From: Thermoanaerobaculia bacterium
GTDB lineage: Bacteria > Acidobacteriota > Thermoanaerobaculia > Multivoradales > JAIOJS01
Direction of reading: 5' to 3'
Assembly (NCBI GenBank): GCA_030429235.1
Contig: JAUIDB010000018.1
Span: 21,483 to 85,482, forward strand
DNA: 64,000 bases
This document shows positions 34,338-43,176 of this stretch, in pieces. The first letter of the stretch is position 1. The number at the start of each line of letters is the position of its first letter. The notes beneath the pieces were generated by a model, which was not told where the DNA came from, made no database searches, and saw only the letters and a program-made list of their open reading frames with translations. The position numbers and the translations under genes were made by a program.

Positions 34338-36149
34338 TTGCACACCACTCTCGCCAGCCAACTCGCCCCACGAACTCTTCTGTGCGGTCTGCTGATCCCT
34401 GCACTGGTCTTCGGGTTCACGGCCGATACGGCGTCCGCCGACCGAGCGGAAGGCACCAACAGGTACCTGGGTCGCTATCGCCTACACGACGATCTCGTGC
34501 TCGTGGTGGGTCAGTACGACCCAACGGGACCGCACGCTGGGATTCTCTACGTCCAGCCGAGCTTCTGGCGGAGTCGGATCCCTCTGGAGACCGATCCCAC
34601 CGCCGCCGTTCCCGACGCCTTCCGCTCGCGCCTAAACCCCGAGATGAAGTTCCACTTCGAGGTCGATCCCTCGGGCCACGTCGCCGAACTCGAGGCCAGC
34701 GGCCACCGCCAAGTCACCGGAAGGGCTACCCGCCTGCCGCCAAGCGAGCGACTTCCGGTCGAGCTTCTGTTGGCCGGTGAGGGCGCCGCGAGTTTCGCCG
34801 CGCTAGAGGCGGTCGATCCAGAAGGAGCCGAGCGGGCGATTGGAATCGCGCAACGCCACCTCCGCTCTTTCCCCTCGCGCGCCGAGGTATCGGTCGACTT
34901 CGCCCGCGCCTTGGCCAAGCGCTACCCGAACCACGCGGAGGCGCAGGCTACCCTCGGTATGGCGCTGGTGCAGGCCGGAAACCGCCCGCAGGCGCAGCTT
35001 GCCTTTCGAGCGGCCCTCGAACTTGCAGCAGATCACGAGTTCGCACAGCTGGCCCTCCGACATCTCTTCACCTCCGACCCGGATCGCCCAGGGCCCGCTG
35101 CGTCGACACCGTTGCCGTTCTCGCTCGACTCCCTGTTCGCACCACCCTCTCCCCGAGAGGCCCGAGTCGTCCGCGAGACCTGGAAGGCCCGAGATCTGAC
35201 CCCCTCCGGAGTCGAGCTGGTCGATCAGTTCCTGTCGACCCAAACCCACGGGACCTTCGAGGTCAGCATCCTCTCGCAGCGAATCCATGGATTTCGGCAC
35301 TACAGCGCGATCTTCGTGCCGCAGAACGCAGCCTCCGGCTGCTGTCCCCTCGTGGTCGACGTGCGGGGCGTCAGCTGGGACTACGCACCGCTCGACCTTA
35401 CCGACGGCCCCAGATCGATGCAGGTGCTGGCAGAGGACTCAGCTCAGTTCCTGTTCGCCGTTCCCTCTTTGCGGGGGGAGGTTCTGGAGATCGAGGGTAG
35501 GCGCTACACCTCCGAAGGAAATCGCCGCCGGGGCTGGGACGGCGGAGCCGACGACGTGATCTCACTGCTCGGTGCCACCCTGGAGACGATTCCGGCAGTC
35601 GACGAGGCGCGAATCTGTGCATTCGGCAAGAGCCGCGGTGCCTCGGTGGCCCTGCTGGCCGCAGCTCGAGATTCCCGCTTCGGCTGCGTGGTCGCCTGGG
35701 CCGGCCCGGCCGACTGGTTCGAGTCGATGGGGAGTTTCGGCTGGACGTTGCAGGAACTCGTGACCCTGGCCCTCGAGCAGCAGTGGGTACCGGGCCAAGG
35801 TTGGGGATCGGCGGCGCAGTTCGTCGAGCGGGTTCTCGAGAATCCGTCGGCTCGGGGCCAACGAGGACTCGCCGCATCCCGGCTCCTCATGCTCGCTTCG
35901 TCCCCCCTCTACTTCGTCGATTCCCTACCGGCAGCCTCGTTGCACTACGGTTCGGACGACGGCAGTGTCGGCATCGCGAACGCTTGGGTTCTCGAGGCCG
36001 CCCTGGCAGCCAGCTCCGGAGCGGCGTCTGAACGTTCCCTCACGGTCCATCGAGGAGCCGGGCACGATATGCCCTGGCCCGAAGCCTACGAGACCTCGCG
36101 CGACTTCCTCCTTCGACATCTCGCGCCGAATCCGAAGCCCACGCCCTAG
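34338..36149 (+). CDS. Secreted alpha/beta-hydrolase (prolyl-oligopeptidase-like) with TPR segment
   Basis: 603 residues. Signal peptide (LLCGLLIPALVFGFTADTASA). An N-terminal beta region is followed by TPR-like helices near 185-240 (AEAQATLGMALVQAGNRPQA). From about 280 on lies an alpha/beta-hydrolase: nucleophile in CAFGKSRGASVALLAAAR (GxSxG), a GSDDGSVGIANAW acid region, and His in TVHRGAGHDMPWPEAYE. Likely a periplasmic esterase or peptidase; substrate unknown. TTG 34338 is preceded by AGAAGGA at good spacing. Its stop shares CTAG with the stop of the convergent CoA-binding gene. Confidence 0.82.
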   Translation: MHTTLASQLAPRTLLCGLLIPALVFGFTADTASADRAEGTNRYLGRYRLHDDLVLVVGQYDPTGPHAGILYVQPSFWRSRIPLETDPTAAVPDAFRSRLNPEMKFHFEVDPSGHVAELEASGHRQVTGRATRLPPSERLPVELLLAGEGAASFAALEAVDPEGAERAIGIAQRHLRSFPSRAEVSVDFARALAKRYPNHAEAQATLGMALVQAGNRPQAQLAFRAALELAADHEFAQLALRHLFTSDPDRPGPAASTPLPFSLDSLFAPPSPREARVVRETWKARDLTPSGVELVDQFLSTQTHGTFEVSILSQRIHGFRHYSAIFVPQNAASGCCPLVVDVRGVSWDYAPLDLTDGPRSMQVLAEDSAQFLFAVPSLRGEVLEIEGRRYTSEGNRRRGWDGGADDVISLLGATLETIPAVDEARICAFGKSRGASVALLAAARDSRFGCVVAWAGPADWFESMGSFGWTLQELVTLALEQQWVPGQGWGSAAQFVERVLENPSARGQRGLAASRLLMLASSPLYFVDSLPAASLHYGSDDGSVGIANAWVLEAALAASSGAASERSLTVHRGAGHDMPWPEAYETSRDFLLRHLAPNPKPTP

Positions 36150-36547
36150 AAGAAGTCGGCCGGGCTGGCGCCGATGTCGACGATCGAACAACCCTCGACG
36201 ACCGGAATCCCCAACGACCGCGCCCGCTCGGTCACGGACCGGTTGGTCGCTCCGGGGTTGAACCAGACTTCGGCCACCGCGAGCCGGGCGATACCCTCGA
36301 GCTCGCGATCGGTTTGTTGGGGAGGCAGATAGACACTCAATCGGTCCAGCGGCTGCTTCCCAAGAGCCTCCAGGCTCCGCACGGCAGGCAGCCCCTCGAC
36401 CGTTTCGGCAAGAGAGTTGATCGGGATCACACTCCATCCCATCTGCAGGTAGGCGCGGACGCACTTGTTGCCGAACTTCGCACGGTGTCGAGACGCCCCG
36501 AGAACCGCGACGGTTTTCTGTCCTGTCCCCTGCTCCGCCGACTGCAT
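36146..36547 (-). CDS. CoA-binding domain protein (YccU-like)
   Basis: 133 residues, a complete Rossmann-type CoA-binding domain: 'KTVAVLGASRHRAKFGNKCV', YLQMGWSVIPINSLAETVEG, 'LDRLSVYLPPQQTDRELEGI', 'AEVWFNPGATNRSV' and 'GIPVVEGCSIVDI'. This matches the succinyl-CoA-synthetase-alpha-like YccU/CoA_binding_2 family; its cellular role is unclear. The ATG has no Shine-Dalgarno sequence, but a TATCAT hexamer lies exactly 6 nt upstream. Overlaps the convergent hydrolase by four bases (CTAG). Confidence 0.9.
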   Translation of the reverse strand: MQSAEQGTGQKTVAVLGASRHRAKFGNKCVRAYLQMGWSVIPINSLAETVEGLPAVRSLEALGKQPLDRLSVYLPPQQTDRELEGIARLAVAEVWFNPGATNRSVTERARSLGIPVVEGCSIVDIGASPADFF

Positions 36548-36553
36548 CCGTTC

Positions 36554-36559
36554 ATGATA
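36554..36559 (-). promoter_or_regulatory. -10-like box of leaderless CoA-binding gene
   Basis: Minus-strand TATCAT (36559-36554), gap GAACGG of exactly 6 nt, then the ATG at 36547. No Shine-Dalgarno sequence present. Confidence 0.5.
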
Positions 36560-36811
36560 TCGAGTTCAGGGAGCCACCGCCGACCAGGGGATCAGGTCTC
36601 GAGACTCGAAACCGTCGGGCGGAATGGTGGTCCCGAGCCGCATCTTGAAGTCTCAGAGCCCCTTCGCGCCTCGTTCTTGGTGGCGGCGAGGCCAGAGCAA
36701 TAGGTCTCCCTCGAAGGCGATCTGTCAGAAAGGTCGCGGTCCCGTCCGCACGCGGGGCGGTGTTCCCAGGCCCCACATCGAGTGCTAGTATCACCTCCAG
36801 AGGGACCTACA

Positions 36812-37558
36812 ATGAAAAACTTTCTGCTGATTCTGGTGGCTGTTCTCTGTCTACCTGTGCCGTCCGTGGGCCAAGACATCAAGGTCTACGCCCGGGACTT
36901 CGAGCCCTTCTTCTACCGCGACGGCGGGGAAACCAAGGGGCTCGAGTACGACATCCTGAGCTACTTCTCCAAGGCATCGGGACGAGCTTTGGACATCCAT
37001 TGGGTGGCCCAGTTCGACGAGCTGCTGCCGGCGGTTCGCGATGGGTCCGCAGACGTGGCCACCGGCACGATTACCATCACCGAGGAACGCGCTCAGACCG
37101 TGGACTTCTCGGGTTCCTACTTCCCGGTTCGGGTAGCGGTGATCGAACCGAAGAGTCGTACCTCGAGTGCAGTCGGCGATCTTTCCGGGCTCTCGATCTC
37201 GACCATGGCGGGCACCACCTACGAGCGGATCCTCAAGGAGCTGCCTGGCATCGAGTTGGTGTACGGCGTCGACGAGGAAGCGATCATCGCCATGGTTGCG
37301 GCCGGCGAAGCCGAGGCGACGCTCGTGGACACCGTGCTGGGGCTGATCTACACGCCCCGACATGGCAACCTACACATGACGTTGCCGATGAGCGAGTTGC
37401 AGAACTACGGTTTCGCCGTCCCCAAGGGCTCGGCACTGGCGGAGGAGCTGTCGGACCATATCCAGAAGCTCAAGACGTCAGGGATCTACTACCGCCTACT
37501 CGAGAAGTACCTGGGGCAGGAAGCGGTCGACATGGTCCGGGCCGCTCATCTGGAATAG
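36812..37558 (+). CDS. Periplasmic substrate-binding protein, family 3
   Basis: 248 residues. Signal peptide (FLLILVAVLCLPVPSVG) followed by an SBP_bac_3 domain: 'IKVYARDFEPFFYRDGGETK', 'DGSADVATGTITITEERAQT', 'VDFSGSYFPVRVAVI', 'GLSISTMAGTTYERIL', 'AGEAEATLVDTVLGLIY'. Such proteins bind polar amino acids or related ligands. No ABC permease or ATPase genes are nearby, so it may act alone or serve another signalling role. ATG 36812 follows GAGGGA; TAGTAT at 36786-36791 may be its -10. Confidence 0.88.
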   Translation: MKNFLLILVAVLCLPVPSVGQDIKVYARDFEPFFYRDGGETKGLEYDILSYFSKASGRALDIHWVAQFDELLPAVRDGSADVATGTITITEERAQTVDFSGSYFPVRVAVIEPKSRTSSAVGDLSGLSISTMAGTTYERILKELPGIELVYGVDEEAIIAMVAAGEAEATLVDTVLGLIYTPRHGNLHMTLPMSELQNYGFAVPKGSALAEELSDHIQKLKTSGIYYRLLEKYLGQEAVDMVRAAHLE

Positions 37559-37607
37559 AGCCGCTCTTCCCCGTTTCCAGGCGACCCCTTCCTCCACGGT
37601 CGCGGAG

Positions 37608-39104
37608 CTAGCGATTCCGGAGTTCCTGCAACATGGCGGCCGCGTTGCCGTTCTCTGGGTTCAGCCGCAGGGATTCCGCGTAGTTGGTGATCGCCTTCGC
37701 CACTTCCCCTGACTCCATGAGGGCCTCACCGAGGCTGTCGTAGACGTTCCAGCTTTCTGGGTACGCCTCGACGTTCAGTTCGAATACGACGACGGCGGCG
37801 GCCCTGGCGTCTCGCCGCAAGAGGTCGTAGCCAATATCGTTGAGCAGATCCTCCGCGAAGCGGTCGACGGCGTGTTTCGAGAGGAGTTCCTGGTAGGCGG
37901 GGCGAATCCTCTCCCCGCCCTCGAGTCCGACCGACAGCAACTGCCGTTGCACATCGAACTCCGGACCGTCGTAACTCGGGTAGTCCTGCCAAGCCACCCA
38001 GGGATGGCGGTCGGTCTGCAGGGTTCGCCGCAGGACCTCCTCGGCAATGGCGAGGCCGTTCTGACTATTGGTCAGGTAGACCACTCCGAGCCGCCGCCCC
38101 GGCGACGCCGCCGCCACGCAGCGGAAGACGCCATTGTCCCCCCAGTGCCAGTACAAGGTCTCGGTGCCTGCCGGACCCGAGACCTCCTCCAAGCCCCAGC
38201 CCAGGCCCCAGCCGACACCCTCGACCACCTCGGTGTGGCGGGAGAGCATCAACCCCGCAGTCGCCGGTGTGATCAGGGTGGGATCCGCCATCTCCGCCAG
38301 GAACCGAGCGTAGTCCGAGGCGGTCGTGTGGAGGCTGCCGGCGGCATTGGCGACCTCCGGTCGCCACTTGTCGCGCGGCATCTGCATCTGGTCGTGTCCG
38401 GTGGCACTCAGCTCGTCGTAGTCGGGTCGCCAGACGAAGCTGCTGCTCGCCATCCCCAGGGGTTCGAATACCGCCGATCGCACCGTTTCCGCCAACGACT
38501 GCCCCGTCAGTGCTTCGATCACCTGTTGCAAGAACACGTACCCCTCGCCGGAGTAGCCGAACTCGGTCCCCGGATCGAAGCGGATCGTCAGCGGCTGATT
38601 TCGACTCCAATTGGGGAACCCGGTGCTGTGACTGAGCACGTGACGCGCCGTGATCTGATCGATCCGGTCATCGCCCTCCACCCGGTCGAACGCGATGTAC
38701 TCGGTGAGCGGGCGATCCAGATCCAACTGCCCGGCTTCGATCAGTTGCAGGGCGCGCAACGCGACGACCGGCTTGCTCAGCGAGGCTGCCTCGAAGACGG
38801 TATCGGGCGTCACCAACGACTCCTTCCCCGACTCGAGAACTCCCAAGCCGAGATCGAGAACCAGTTCACCGTCCCGGACCACTGCGATCGCCAGCCCGGG
38901 GATGCCGGCCGCCTCGAGAAGGGATGGCAGGTCCTCGCGGAGCGAGTCGATGGCCAGCAGGGGATCGGGTGCGGCAGGGGTCTCGTTCGCGACGACGTCG
39001 TCCCCAGCGCCGCGACAGCCCGCTAGGACACTTGCCAGGAGAACGGGCACTAGGAGAGAGACCACTGCGATCGAGCGGCGGCGAGTGGAGCTCAGAGGTA
39101 CCAT
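37608..39104 (-). CDS. Class C beta-lactamase-like serine hydrolase lipoprotein with TPR-like tail
   Basis: 498 residues. Lipobox 'SVLAGC' (C30). Serine-hydrolase domain about 50-360: S108-L-S-K111 in FEAASLSKPVVALR, Y-S-G in EFGYSGEGYVFLQQ, and a LYWHWGDNG motif at the KTG position. The C-terminal about 110 residues are helical, ending 'WNVYDSLGEALMESGEVAKA' and 'SLRLNPENGNAAAM', a TPR-like unit also present in the serine hydrolase at 60707. Such enzymes are usually periplasmic esterases or peptidases. Convergent with the substrate-binding protein gene. Confidence 0.87.
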   Translation of the reverse strand: MVPLSSTRRRSIAVVSLLVPVLLASVLAGCRGAGDDVVANETPAAPDPLLAIDSLREDLPSLLEAAGIPGLAIAVVRDGELVLDLGLGVLESGKESLVTPDTVFEAASLSKPVVALRALQLIEAGQLDLDRPLTEYIAFDRVEGDDRIDQITARHVLSHSTGFPNWSRNQPLTIRFDPGTEFGYSGEGYVFLQQVIEALTGQSLAETVRSAVFEPLGMASSSFVWRPDYDELSATGHDQMQMPRDKWRPEVANAAGSLHTTASDYARFLAEMADPTLITPATAGLMLSRHTEVVEGVGWGLGWGLEEVSGPAGTETLYWHWGDNGVFRCVAAASPGRRLGVVYLTNSQNGLAIAEEVLRRTLQTDRHPWVAWQDYPSYDGPEFDVQRQLLSVGLEGGERIRPAYQELLSKHAVDRFAEDLLNDIGYDLLRRDARAAAVVVFELNVEAYPESWNVYDSLGEALMESGEVAKAITNYAESLRLNPENGNAAAMLQELRNR

Positions 39105-39175
39105 CTCAGATGTAACGAATCGCCGCCTAGAAGGTTACACCGGACCGGTCCTGCGTTGCCCAAACCCTCGCGGGC

Positions 39176-39847
39176 TCACTCTCTGCCTCGGAGCGTCTCT
39201 GCGGCTTCGAGCCACTGCACCAGGGCCCGAGCGACCTCTCCCGCCACCCGGCGGTGTTGGGCTCGCCACTGCGCACGGCCACTCGACCCCACCCGGTTCG
39301 TGATGCCGAGCAGGGCTGCGGCCGGGACTTCGAACTGGCGCGCTGCGGCCGCGATCGCCAGCGCCTCGAGGTTCTCGAACTCCTCACCGAGATCGGCGAG
39401 CTGCGACGCCAGCTCGTCGTCGATCGTGATCCCATGGGTGGTCGCGATGCGGCCGCGCCGAGCCAGCGGCAGGGCTCGCTGCAACTCAGCCACCAGCCCA
39501 GGGTCGAAGTCGGCGGTGGCCGCCACCGCCGTCGGAATCTCGGCTCGGCCCGCCACGATCTCGGGCGCCAACCAGTGAGTGCTCGCAGCGATGACCAGTC
39601 CTTGCTGCGGCACGTCCCGCCCTGGGTACGCTCCGACGCTGCCCACCAACAGAATTGCGGCCGGTCGGCAACGGGACAAGGCCGTGGCCGTCCCCACCGC
39701 GGCGGCGACGGCGCCGACCCCAACCGCGCACAGTTCGAGCCGAAGCCGGCTGGTCCGTTCCGCCAACAGTTCTTCCAGGGGTGCCAGCTCGACTGGATGA
39801 GCCGCCACCACGAGCAGATCGGTCGGGGTGTCGAGGTCGCGGTTCAT
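39176..39847 (-). CDS. Phosphorylase-superfamily nucleosidase (futalosine hydrolase/MTAN-like)
   Basis: 223 residues. The pattern 'LLVVAAHPVELAPLEELL', 'CAVGVGAVAAAVGTATAL', VGSVGAYPGRDVPQQGLVIA and 'GEEFENLEALAIAAAARQFE' is that of nucleoside phosphorylases/hydrolases. 'GAYPG' resembles futalosine hydrolase (MqnB) of the menaquinone pathway; the 'MEGAAVA/MESAA' element is NLEALAIA here. No other mqn genes are present, so the substrate remains open between futalosine and methylthioadenosine-type nucleosides. Divergent from the dioxygenase-like gene with a 33-bp gap. Confidence 0.78.
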   Translation of the reverse strand: MNRDLDTPTDLLVVAAHPVELAPLEELLAERTSRLRLELCAVGVGAVAAAVGTATALSRCRPAAILLVGSVGAYPGRDVPQQGLVIAASTHWLAPEIVAGRAEIPTAVAATADFDPGLVAELQRALPLARRGRIATTHGITIDDELASQLADLGEEFENLEALAIAAAARQFEVPAAALLGITNRVGSSGRAQWRAQHRRVAGEVARALVQWLEAAETLRGRE

Positions 39848-39868
39848 GGCACTGGTGTCCGGTCGTGG

Positions 39869-39874
39869 TAGCTT
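39869..39874 (+). promoter_or_regulatory. -10-like box of leaderless gene
   Basis: TAGCTT ends exactly 6 nt before GTG 39881. The sequence TAGCTTA also reads TAAGCTA on the other strand, so both divergent genes could use it. Confidence 0.4.
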
Positions 39875-39880
39875 AGATCA

Positions 39881-40483
39881 GTGAAGGCGCCACGGTGTAG
39901 ACCGCTGCTCCGAGCAGCGTCGAGAACCGCACGGTTCGGGGTGTTCATCCTGGTCGCGACTGCAGCCTCGGCCCACGATCCCCCCTCCAGCACCCTGCGT
40001 CTGGCAGCACCCGACGAACCAGGAGACCCGCTGGTTGTGGAGGGTCGAGTCGTCGACCACGACGAACGGCCGCTGGCCGAAGTGACCGTCCGCGTCTACC
40101 AGACCGATGCCCGCGGCTACTACACGCCAGAGCGACCGATGGACGAGCCGAACGCTCGATTGTCGGGCACCCTCCGGACCGATCGGCAGGGGCGATTCCG
40201 AATCGAGACGGTGCGGCCCGGCCCCTACCCTGACTCGGTGCGACTCGGCGGACGAGACCGCCAGATTCCGGCCCACATCCACCTCGATCTCGCCCCCCCG
40301 GGCTACCAGCCGAGGAAACTGCAAGCGGTCTTCGCGGACGACCCGCTGCTGCAGGATCCGTACTGGGCGGCGTGGCGGGAGCGCTTCGACCATCCGTTGC
40401 TCCAACCGCGCACCGACGGCGACCGGCAGCAGGTCACGCTGCAGATCGAGGTGCGACTCCGATCAGACCAGAAACCGCCATAG
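39881..40483 (+). CDS. Secreted intradiol ring-cleavage dioxygenase-like protein
   Basis: 200 residues. Signal peptide to about residue 31 (SAH). The core matches protocatechuate 3,4-dioxygenase-type beta-sandwiches: 'LVVEGRVVDHDERPLAEVTV', VYQTDARGYYTPE, 'GRFRIETVRPGPYPDS' and 'IPAHIHLDLAPPGY'. The two Tyr (in YYTPE and GPYP) and the His pair in AHIHL are consistent with the ferric Tyr2His2 site. Exported members of this family are known but poorly characterised. GTG start, no Shine-Dalgarno sequence, TAGCTT exactly 6 nt upstream. Confidence 0.82.
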   Translation: MKAPRCRPLLRAASRTARFGVFILVATAASAHDPPSSTLRLAAPDEPGDPLVVEGRVVDHDERPLAEVTVRVYQTDARGYYTPERPMDEPNARLSGTLRTDRQGRFRIETVRPGPYPDSVRLGGRDRQIPAHIHLDLAPPGYQPRKLQAVFADDPLLQDPYWAAWRERFDHPLLQPRTDGDRQQVTLQIEVRLRSDQKPP

Positions 40484-40537
40484 AGCCACGCCCCCAATCG
40501 CAGTGCTTCCCGGTTCCCGAGAGTGAATCGGTCGAGG

Positions 40538-41821
40538 TCAGGATGCGCTCGGTGGCGCTGGTCGCCCGGCGTGCACGACGAGCACCACCGTCGCCGCCGC
40601 GAGCAGAGTCGTCGCGGTGCCCGCCGCCGCCCCGGTCAGACCGTAGCGGGGAATCAAGACGAGATTGAGAGCGGAGTCGACGACCAGGGTGGCGGCCGAG
40701 ACGCGGAACACGATTCCCGCCGCTCCCCGGTATTGCAGCCAGAGACTCGAGAGCGCGGCCGAAGCCCAACCGAGGTTGCCGAGTACCAGAAGCAACAGCG
40801 CGGCGTGGCCGACGGAGTAACCCGGACCGTAGAGGTCGAGCAGTTGGCGGCCGAACCCAACCAACCCACCGACCGTAGGGACGAGGCAGATGAACAGCAG
40901 CCACGCGGCCCGGCGGTAGACGGCTCGCGAGCGCTCGAGTCCGGCGTCGATCGCCGGCTTGACCAGAGGGGCGATGAGTCCGATCATGGAGACTTGGACC
41001 AGGGGAACGAAATGGGCCAGGGTGGCGGCGGCGGCGTAGTGTCCCACCTCGGCATCCTCACCCAGGGCCTCGAGGAAGTAGAGATCGCTCTGATTGAGCG
41101 CCAGGGCGACGAGAAACGAACCCATCATGGGCACCGAAGCCCCCAGCCAGCGACGAGGGGATCGAGCGTTCGAGTCCCTTCGCCAGTCGACCACGTGGGC
41201 TCGGCGCACTTCGAGGGCCTGCCAAACCACGATCAGGGTCGTGGCGAGAACGGAAAGGACGATCGCTTCGAAGGCGCTCAGCGAGCCGCGAGTCGCGACC
41301 ACGATGGCGAAGAGACTCAGCTGCAGCAGCGGAAGTCCGAGCCGCCACGGGACCGCGGCTCGAGCCGGCAACCGAGCCGACTGCAGGGTCCGGCTGAGCA
41401 GCGCTCCGGCCGCATTGATCGGCACCGCGACCACTCCCCAGGCCAGTGGGTGGTGGTCCGCGGCGTCGCTGGAGCCTACGTGCAGCAGCGAGAGCCCCCA
41501 GGTCATCAGGATCAAGCCGCCACCGAGCAGCAGAGCGCCTCGATAGTAGAAGCGCAGATACTCTCCCACGCGGCGCCGCTCCCCCCGTTCGAGCGCTGGC
41601 GCCAGCACCATCGGCGCCGCGCGGTCCCCCCCGAGCAGAACCGCCAAACCGAAGAAGTACGAGAACGCAAAAGCGACCTTGAAGTCGCCGTAGTCGTGGG
41701 CCGAAAGAACCCGAGTGAGGCCGAGGTTGAAGCCGTAGTCGACCAGGTAGCCGAGCCCCATGACCAGGGTGAGGACCACGGCCCCCCGGCGCAGATAGAA
41801 CTCGTCATTGGCAGCCGACAT
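40538..41821 (-). CDS. Polysaccharide flippase (Wzx/MATE-like)
   Basis: 427 residues with about 12-14 transmembrane helices and no soluble domain. Line 'FYLRRGAVVLTLVMGLGYLV' then 'GLTRVLSAHDYGDFKVAFAF', 'NAAGALLSRTLQSARLPARA', 'GAAAGTATTLLAAATVVLVV' fit the oligosaccharide-flippase/MVIN superfamily. It would translocate lipid-linked sugars for surface polysaccharide. It is not adjacent to glycosyltransferases here; the GT39-like and O-acetylation genes lie about 26 kb away. Start ATG 41821 has no strong Shine-Dalgarno sequence. Confidence 0.85.
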   Translation of the reverse strand: MSAANDEFYLRRGAVVLTLVMGLGYLVDYGFNLGLTRVLSAHDYGDFKVAFAFSYFFGLAVLLGGDRAAPMVLAPALERGERRRVGEYLRFYYRGALLLGGGLILMTWGLSLLHVGSSDAADHHPLAWGVVAVPINAAGALLSRTLQSARLPARAAVPWRLGLPLLQLSLFAIVVATRGSLSAFEAIVLSVLATTLIVVWQALEVRRAHVVDWRRDSNARSPRRWLGASVPMMGSFLVALALNQSDLYFLEALGEDAEVGHYAAAATLAHFVPLVQVSMIGLIAPLVKPAIDAGLERSRAVYRRAAWLLFICLVPTVGGLVGFGRQLLDLYGPGYSVGHAALLLLVLGNLGWASAALSSLWLQYRGAAGIVFRVSAATLVVDSALNLVLIPRYGLTGAAAGTATTLLAAATVVLVVHAGRPAPPSAS

Positions 41822-41935
41822 CTGCCAGAGTCGACCACACTAGGAGACGCACTGGCAAGCGAGTTCGTCCCCGAACGTGCGATACTGCGGCCCTTCACTC
41901 ACTCTCCTACGCACGTTTCGAGAAAGGGCGACCCG

Positions 41936-42481
41936 ATGCGGCGATTGATCCTCCTGACCTCTCTGACCATCCTGCTGGTGGCCGCCGCTCCGGGCGCCGC
42001 CATGGATCTGGCCGAGCGTCTCCTGCTCGATGGCCGGGTGGCGATGCTCGTCCCCGAGGACTTCGAGCTCATGGGCGAGGAGATGATGCGACTCAAATAC
42101 CCGTCGGAACGGCGGCCCACGGTGGTGTTGACCAATCCGAGGGGCAGCGTCAATGTAGCCCTCAATCACACGCAGGACGCACTGCCCGCCGCCGAGATCG
42201 AGCAGGTCCACGAGTTCATGGACAACATGTTCCGGAACGTCTACCCGTCGGCGAGCTGGAACCGCAGCGAAGTCACCTCGAGGGAGGGTCGGCAGTTCTT
42301 TCTCCTCGACCTGGTGACTCCGGCCGTCGACACCAAGATCCGCAACATGATCACCGGGACCTCGGTGGATGGGCGGCTCCTCCTGGTGACCTTCAACTGT
42401 ACTCAGGAACTCGAGGAGGAGTGGGCGGCACTCGGTCGCAAGATCATCGAATCGATCCGAGTGATCGAGCCCGAGCCTTAG
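41936..42481 (+). CDS. Small secreted protein of unknown function
   Basis: 181 residues. Signal peptide 'RRLILLTSLTILLVAAAPGA'. The mature chain has a LpqN/DUF1795-like layout: strand 'RVAMLVPEDFELMGEEMMRL', a helix 'EIEQVHEFMDNMFRNVYP', strands 'REGRQFFLLDLVTP' and 'DGRLLLVTFNCTQEL', and a final amphipathic helix. Function unknown. AGAAAGGG precedes ATG 41936. The frame continues far upstream but that part is antisense to the flippase gene. Confidence 0.75.
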   Translation: MRRLILLTSLTILLVAAAPGAAMDLAERLLLDGRVAMLVPEDFELMGEEMMRLKYPSERRPTVVLTNPRGSVNVALNHTQDALPAAEIEQVHEFMDNMFRNVYPSASWNRSEVTSREGRQFFLLDLVTPAVDTKIRNMITGTSVDGRLLLVTFNCTQELEEEWAALGRKIIESIRVIEPEP

Positions 42482-42675
42482 GCATCCCCTTCGGCTCAGT
42501 GGCATGAGACCGACGAGACCGGCGTCGCCGAGGTGCGAGCACGAACCCGTCGGGGAGTCCCGCGTGTCGAAGCGCACCGTCGCTGGCGCCGCGGGCCCAA
42601 GATCCAGGACTTCGGCCGTCGTCAGCCGGGATCTCTCGCGCCCGGCCCGCAGTCGAACTTCCGGAACCACGGGAC

Positions 42676-42681
42676 TAGGAT
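42676..42681 (+). promoter_or_regulatory. -10-like box of leaderless cupin gene
   Basis: TAGGAT ends exactly 6 nt before ATG 42688 (gap TCGGTC). TCGAAC at 42653-42658 with a 17-bp spacer is a weak -35. Confidence 0.5.
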
Positions 42682-42687
42682 TCGGTC

Positions 42688-43101
42688 ATGCGTAGTCTTG
42701 TCTCTCGAGCCACTTCCCGCCGGTTCCTCCTCGGACCCTGCCTTCTACTCGCACTTGGATCGTGCTCTCACACGGGCGGGCTCCAACCCAGCTCGCTGCC
42801 GGACCCCCTGGCCGCCGGGTGGCAGGGGGAATCGGTCTGCGAGGGACTGGCGCACGATCTACGGCACCGGATCTTGCGCTGCACCTTCCCTCCCGGTGTC
42901 GGCCACGAACGACACTTTCACGCCCCCCACTTTGGTTATGTGTTAGTGGGAGGTCGAATGCAGATCACGGACGCCAAGGGTACCCGGGTGGTCGACCTAG
43001 CCAACCACAGCACCTGGGAGAGCGATGGTGTCGCCTGGCACGAGGTGGTCAACGTCGGTGATACGACGTCGATCTACCTGATCGTCGAGCCGCTCGACTA
43101 G
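42688..43101 (+). CDS. Cupin-domain lipoprotein
   Basis: 137 residues. Lipobox 'LLLALGSCS'. The rest is a small beta-barrel cupin: 'LRCTFPPGVGHERHFHAPHF' with His residues at the metal-site spacing, 'GYVLVGGRMQITDAKGTRVV' and 'WESDGVAWHEVVNVGDT'. The HxH...H pattern suggests a metal ligand set, but no activity can be inferred. No Shine-Dalgarno sequence; TAGGAT exactly 6 nt upstream of the ATG. Confidence 0.82.
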   Translation: MRSLVSRATSRRFLLGPCLLLALGSCSHTGGLQPSSLPDPLAAGWQGESVCEGLAHDLRHRILRCTFPPGVGHERHFHAPHFGYVLVGGRMQITDAKGTRVVDLANHSTWESDGVAWHEVVNVGDTTSIYLIVEPLD

Positions 43102-43148
43102 CCAGCCCACGCGACGGCCTCCTGTCCGCGGGATTCCCCTGGGCCAAT

Positions 43149-43169
43149 AATACGATTTCGCAGTATTCT
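43149..43169 (+). promoter_or_regulatory. Inverted repeat overlapping the marR promoter (probable MarR operator)
   Basis: AATAC (43149-43153) and GTATT (43163-43167) form an inverted repeat 10 bp before the MarR-family start. TATTCT (43164-43169) overlaps the right arm and lies 7 nt from the ATG, consistent with a leaderless transcript. MarR regulators commonly bind such palindromes over their own promoters. Confidence 0.5.
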
Positions 43170-43176
43170 ATTTCGA

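Noticed and set aside
40523..41935. Upstream extension of the 41936 gene to 40523
   Set aside because: Antisense to the flippase and composed of Arg/Gln/Glu-rich filler; a signal peptide begins exactly at ATG 41936 with a Shine-Dalgarno sequence.
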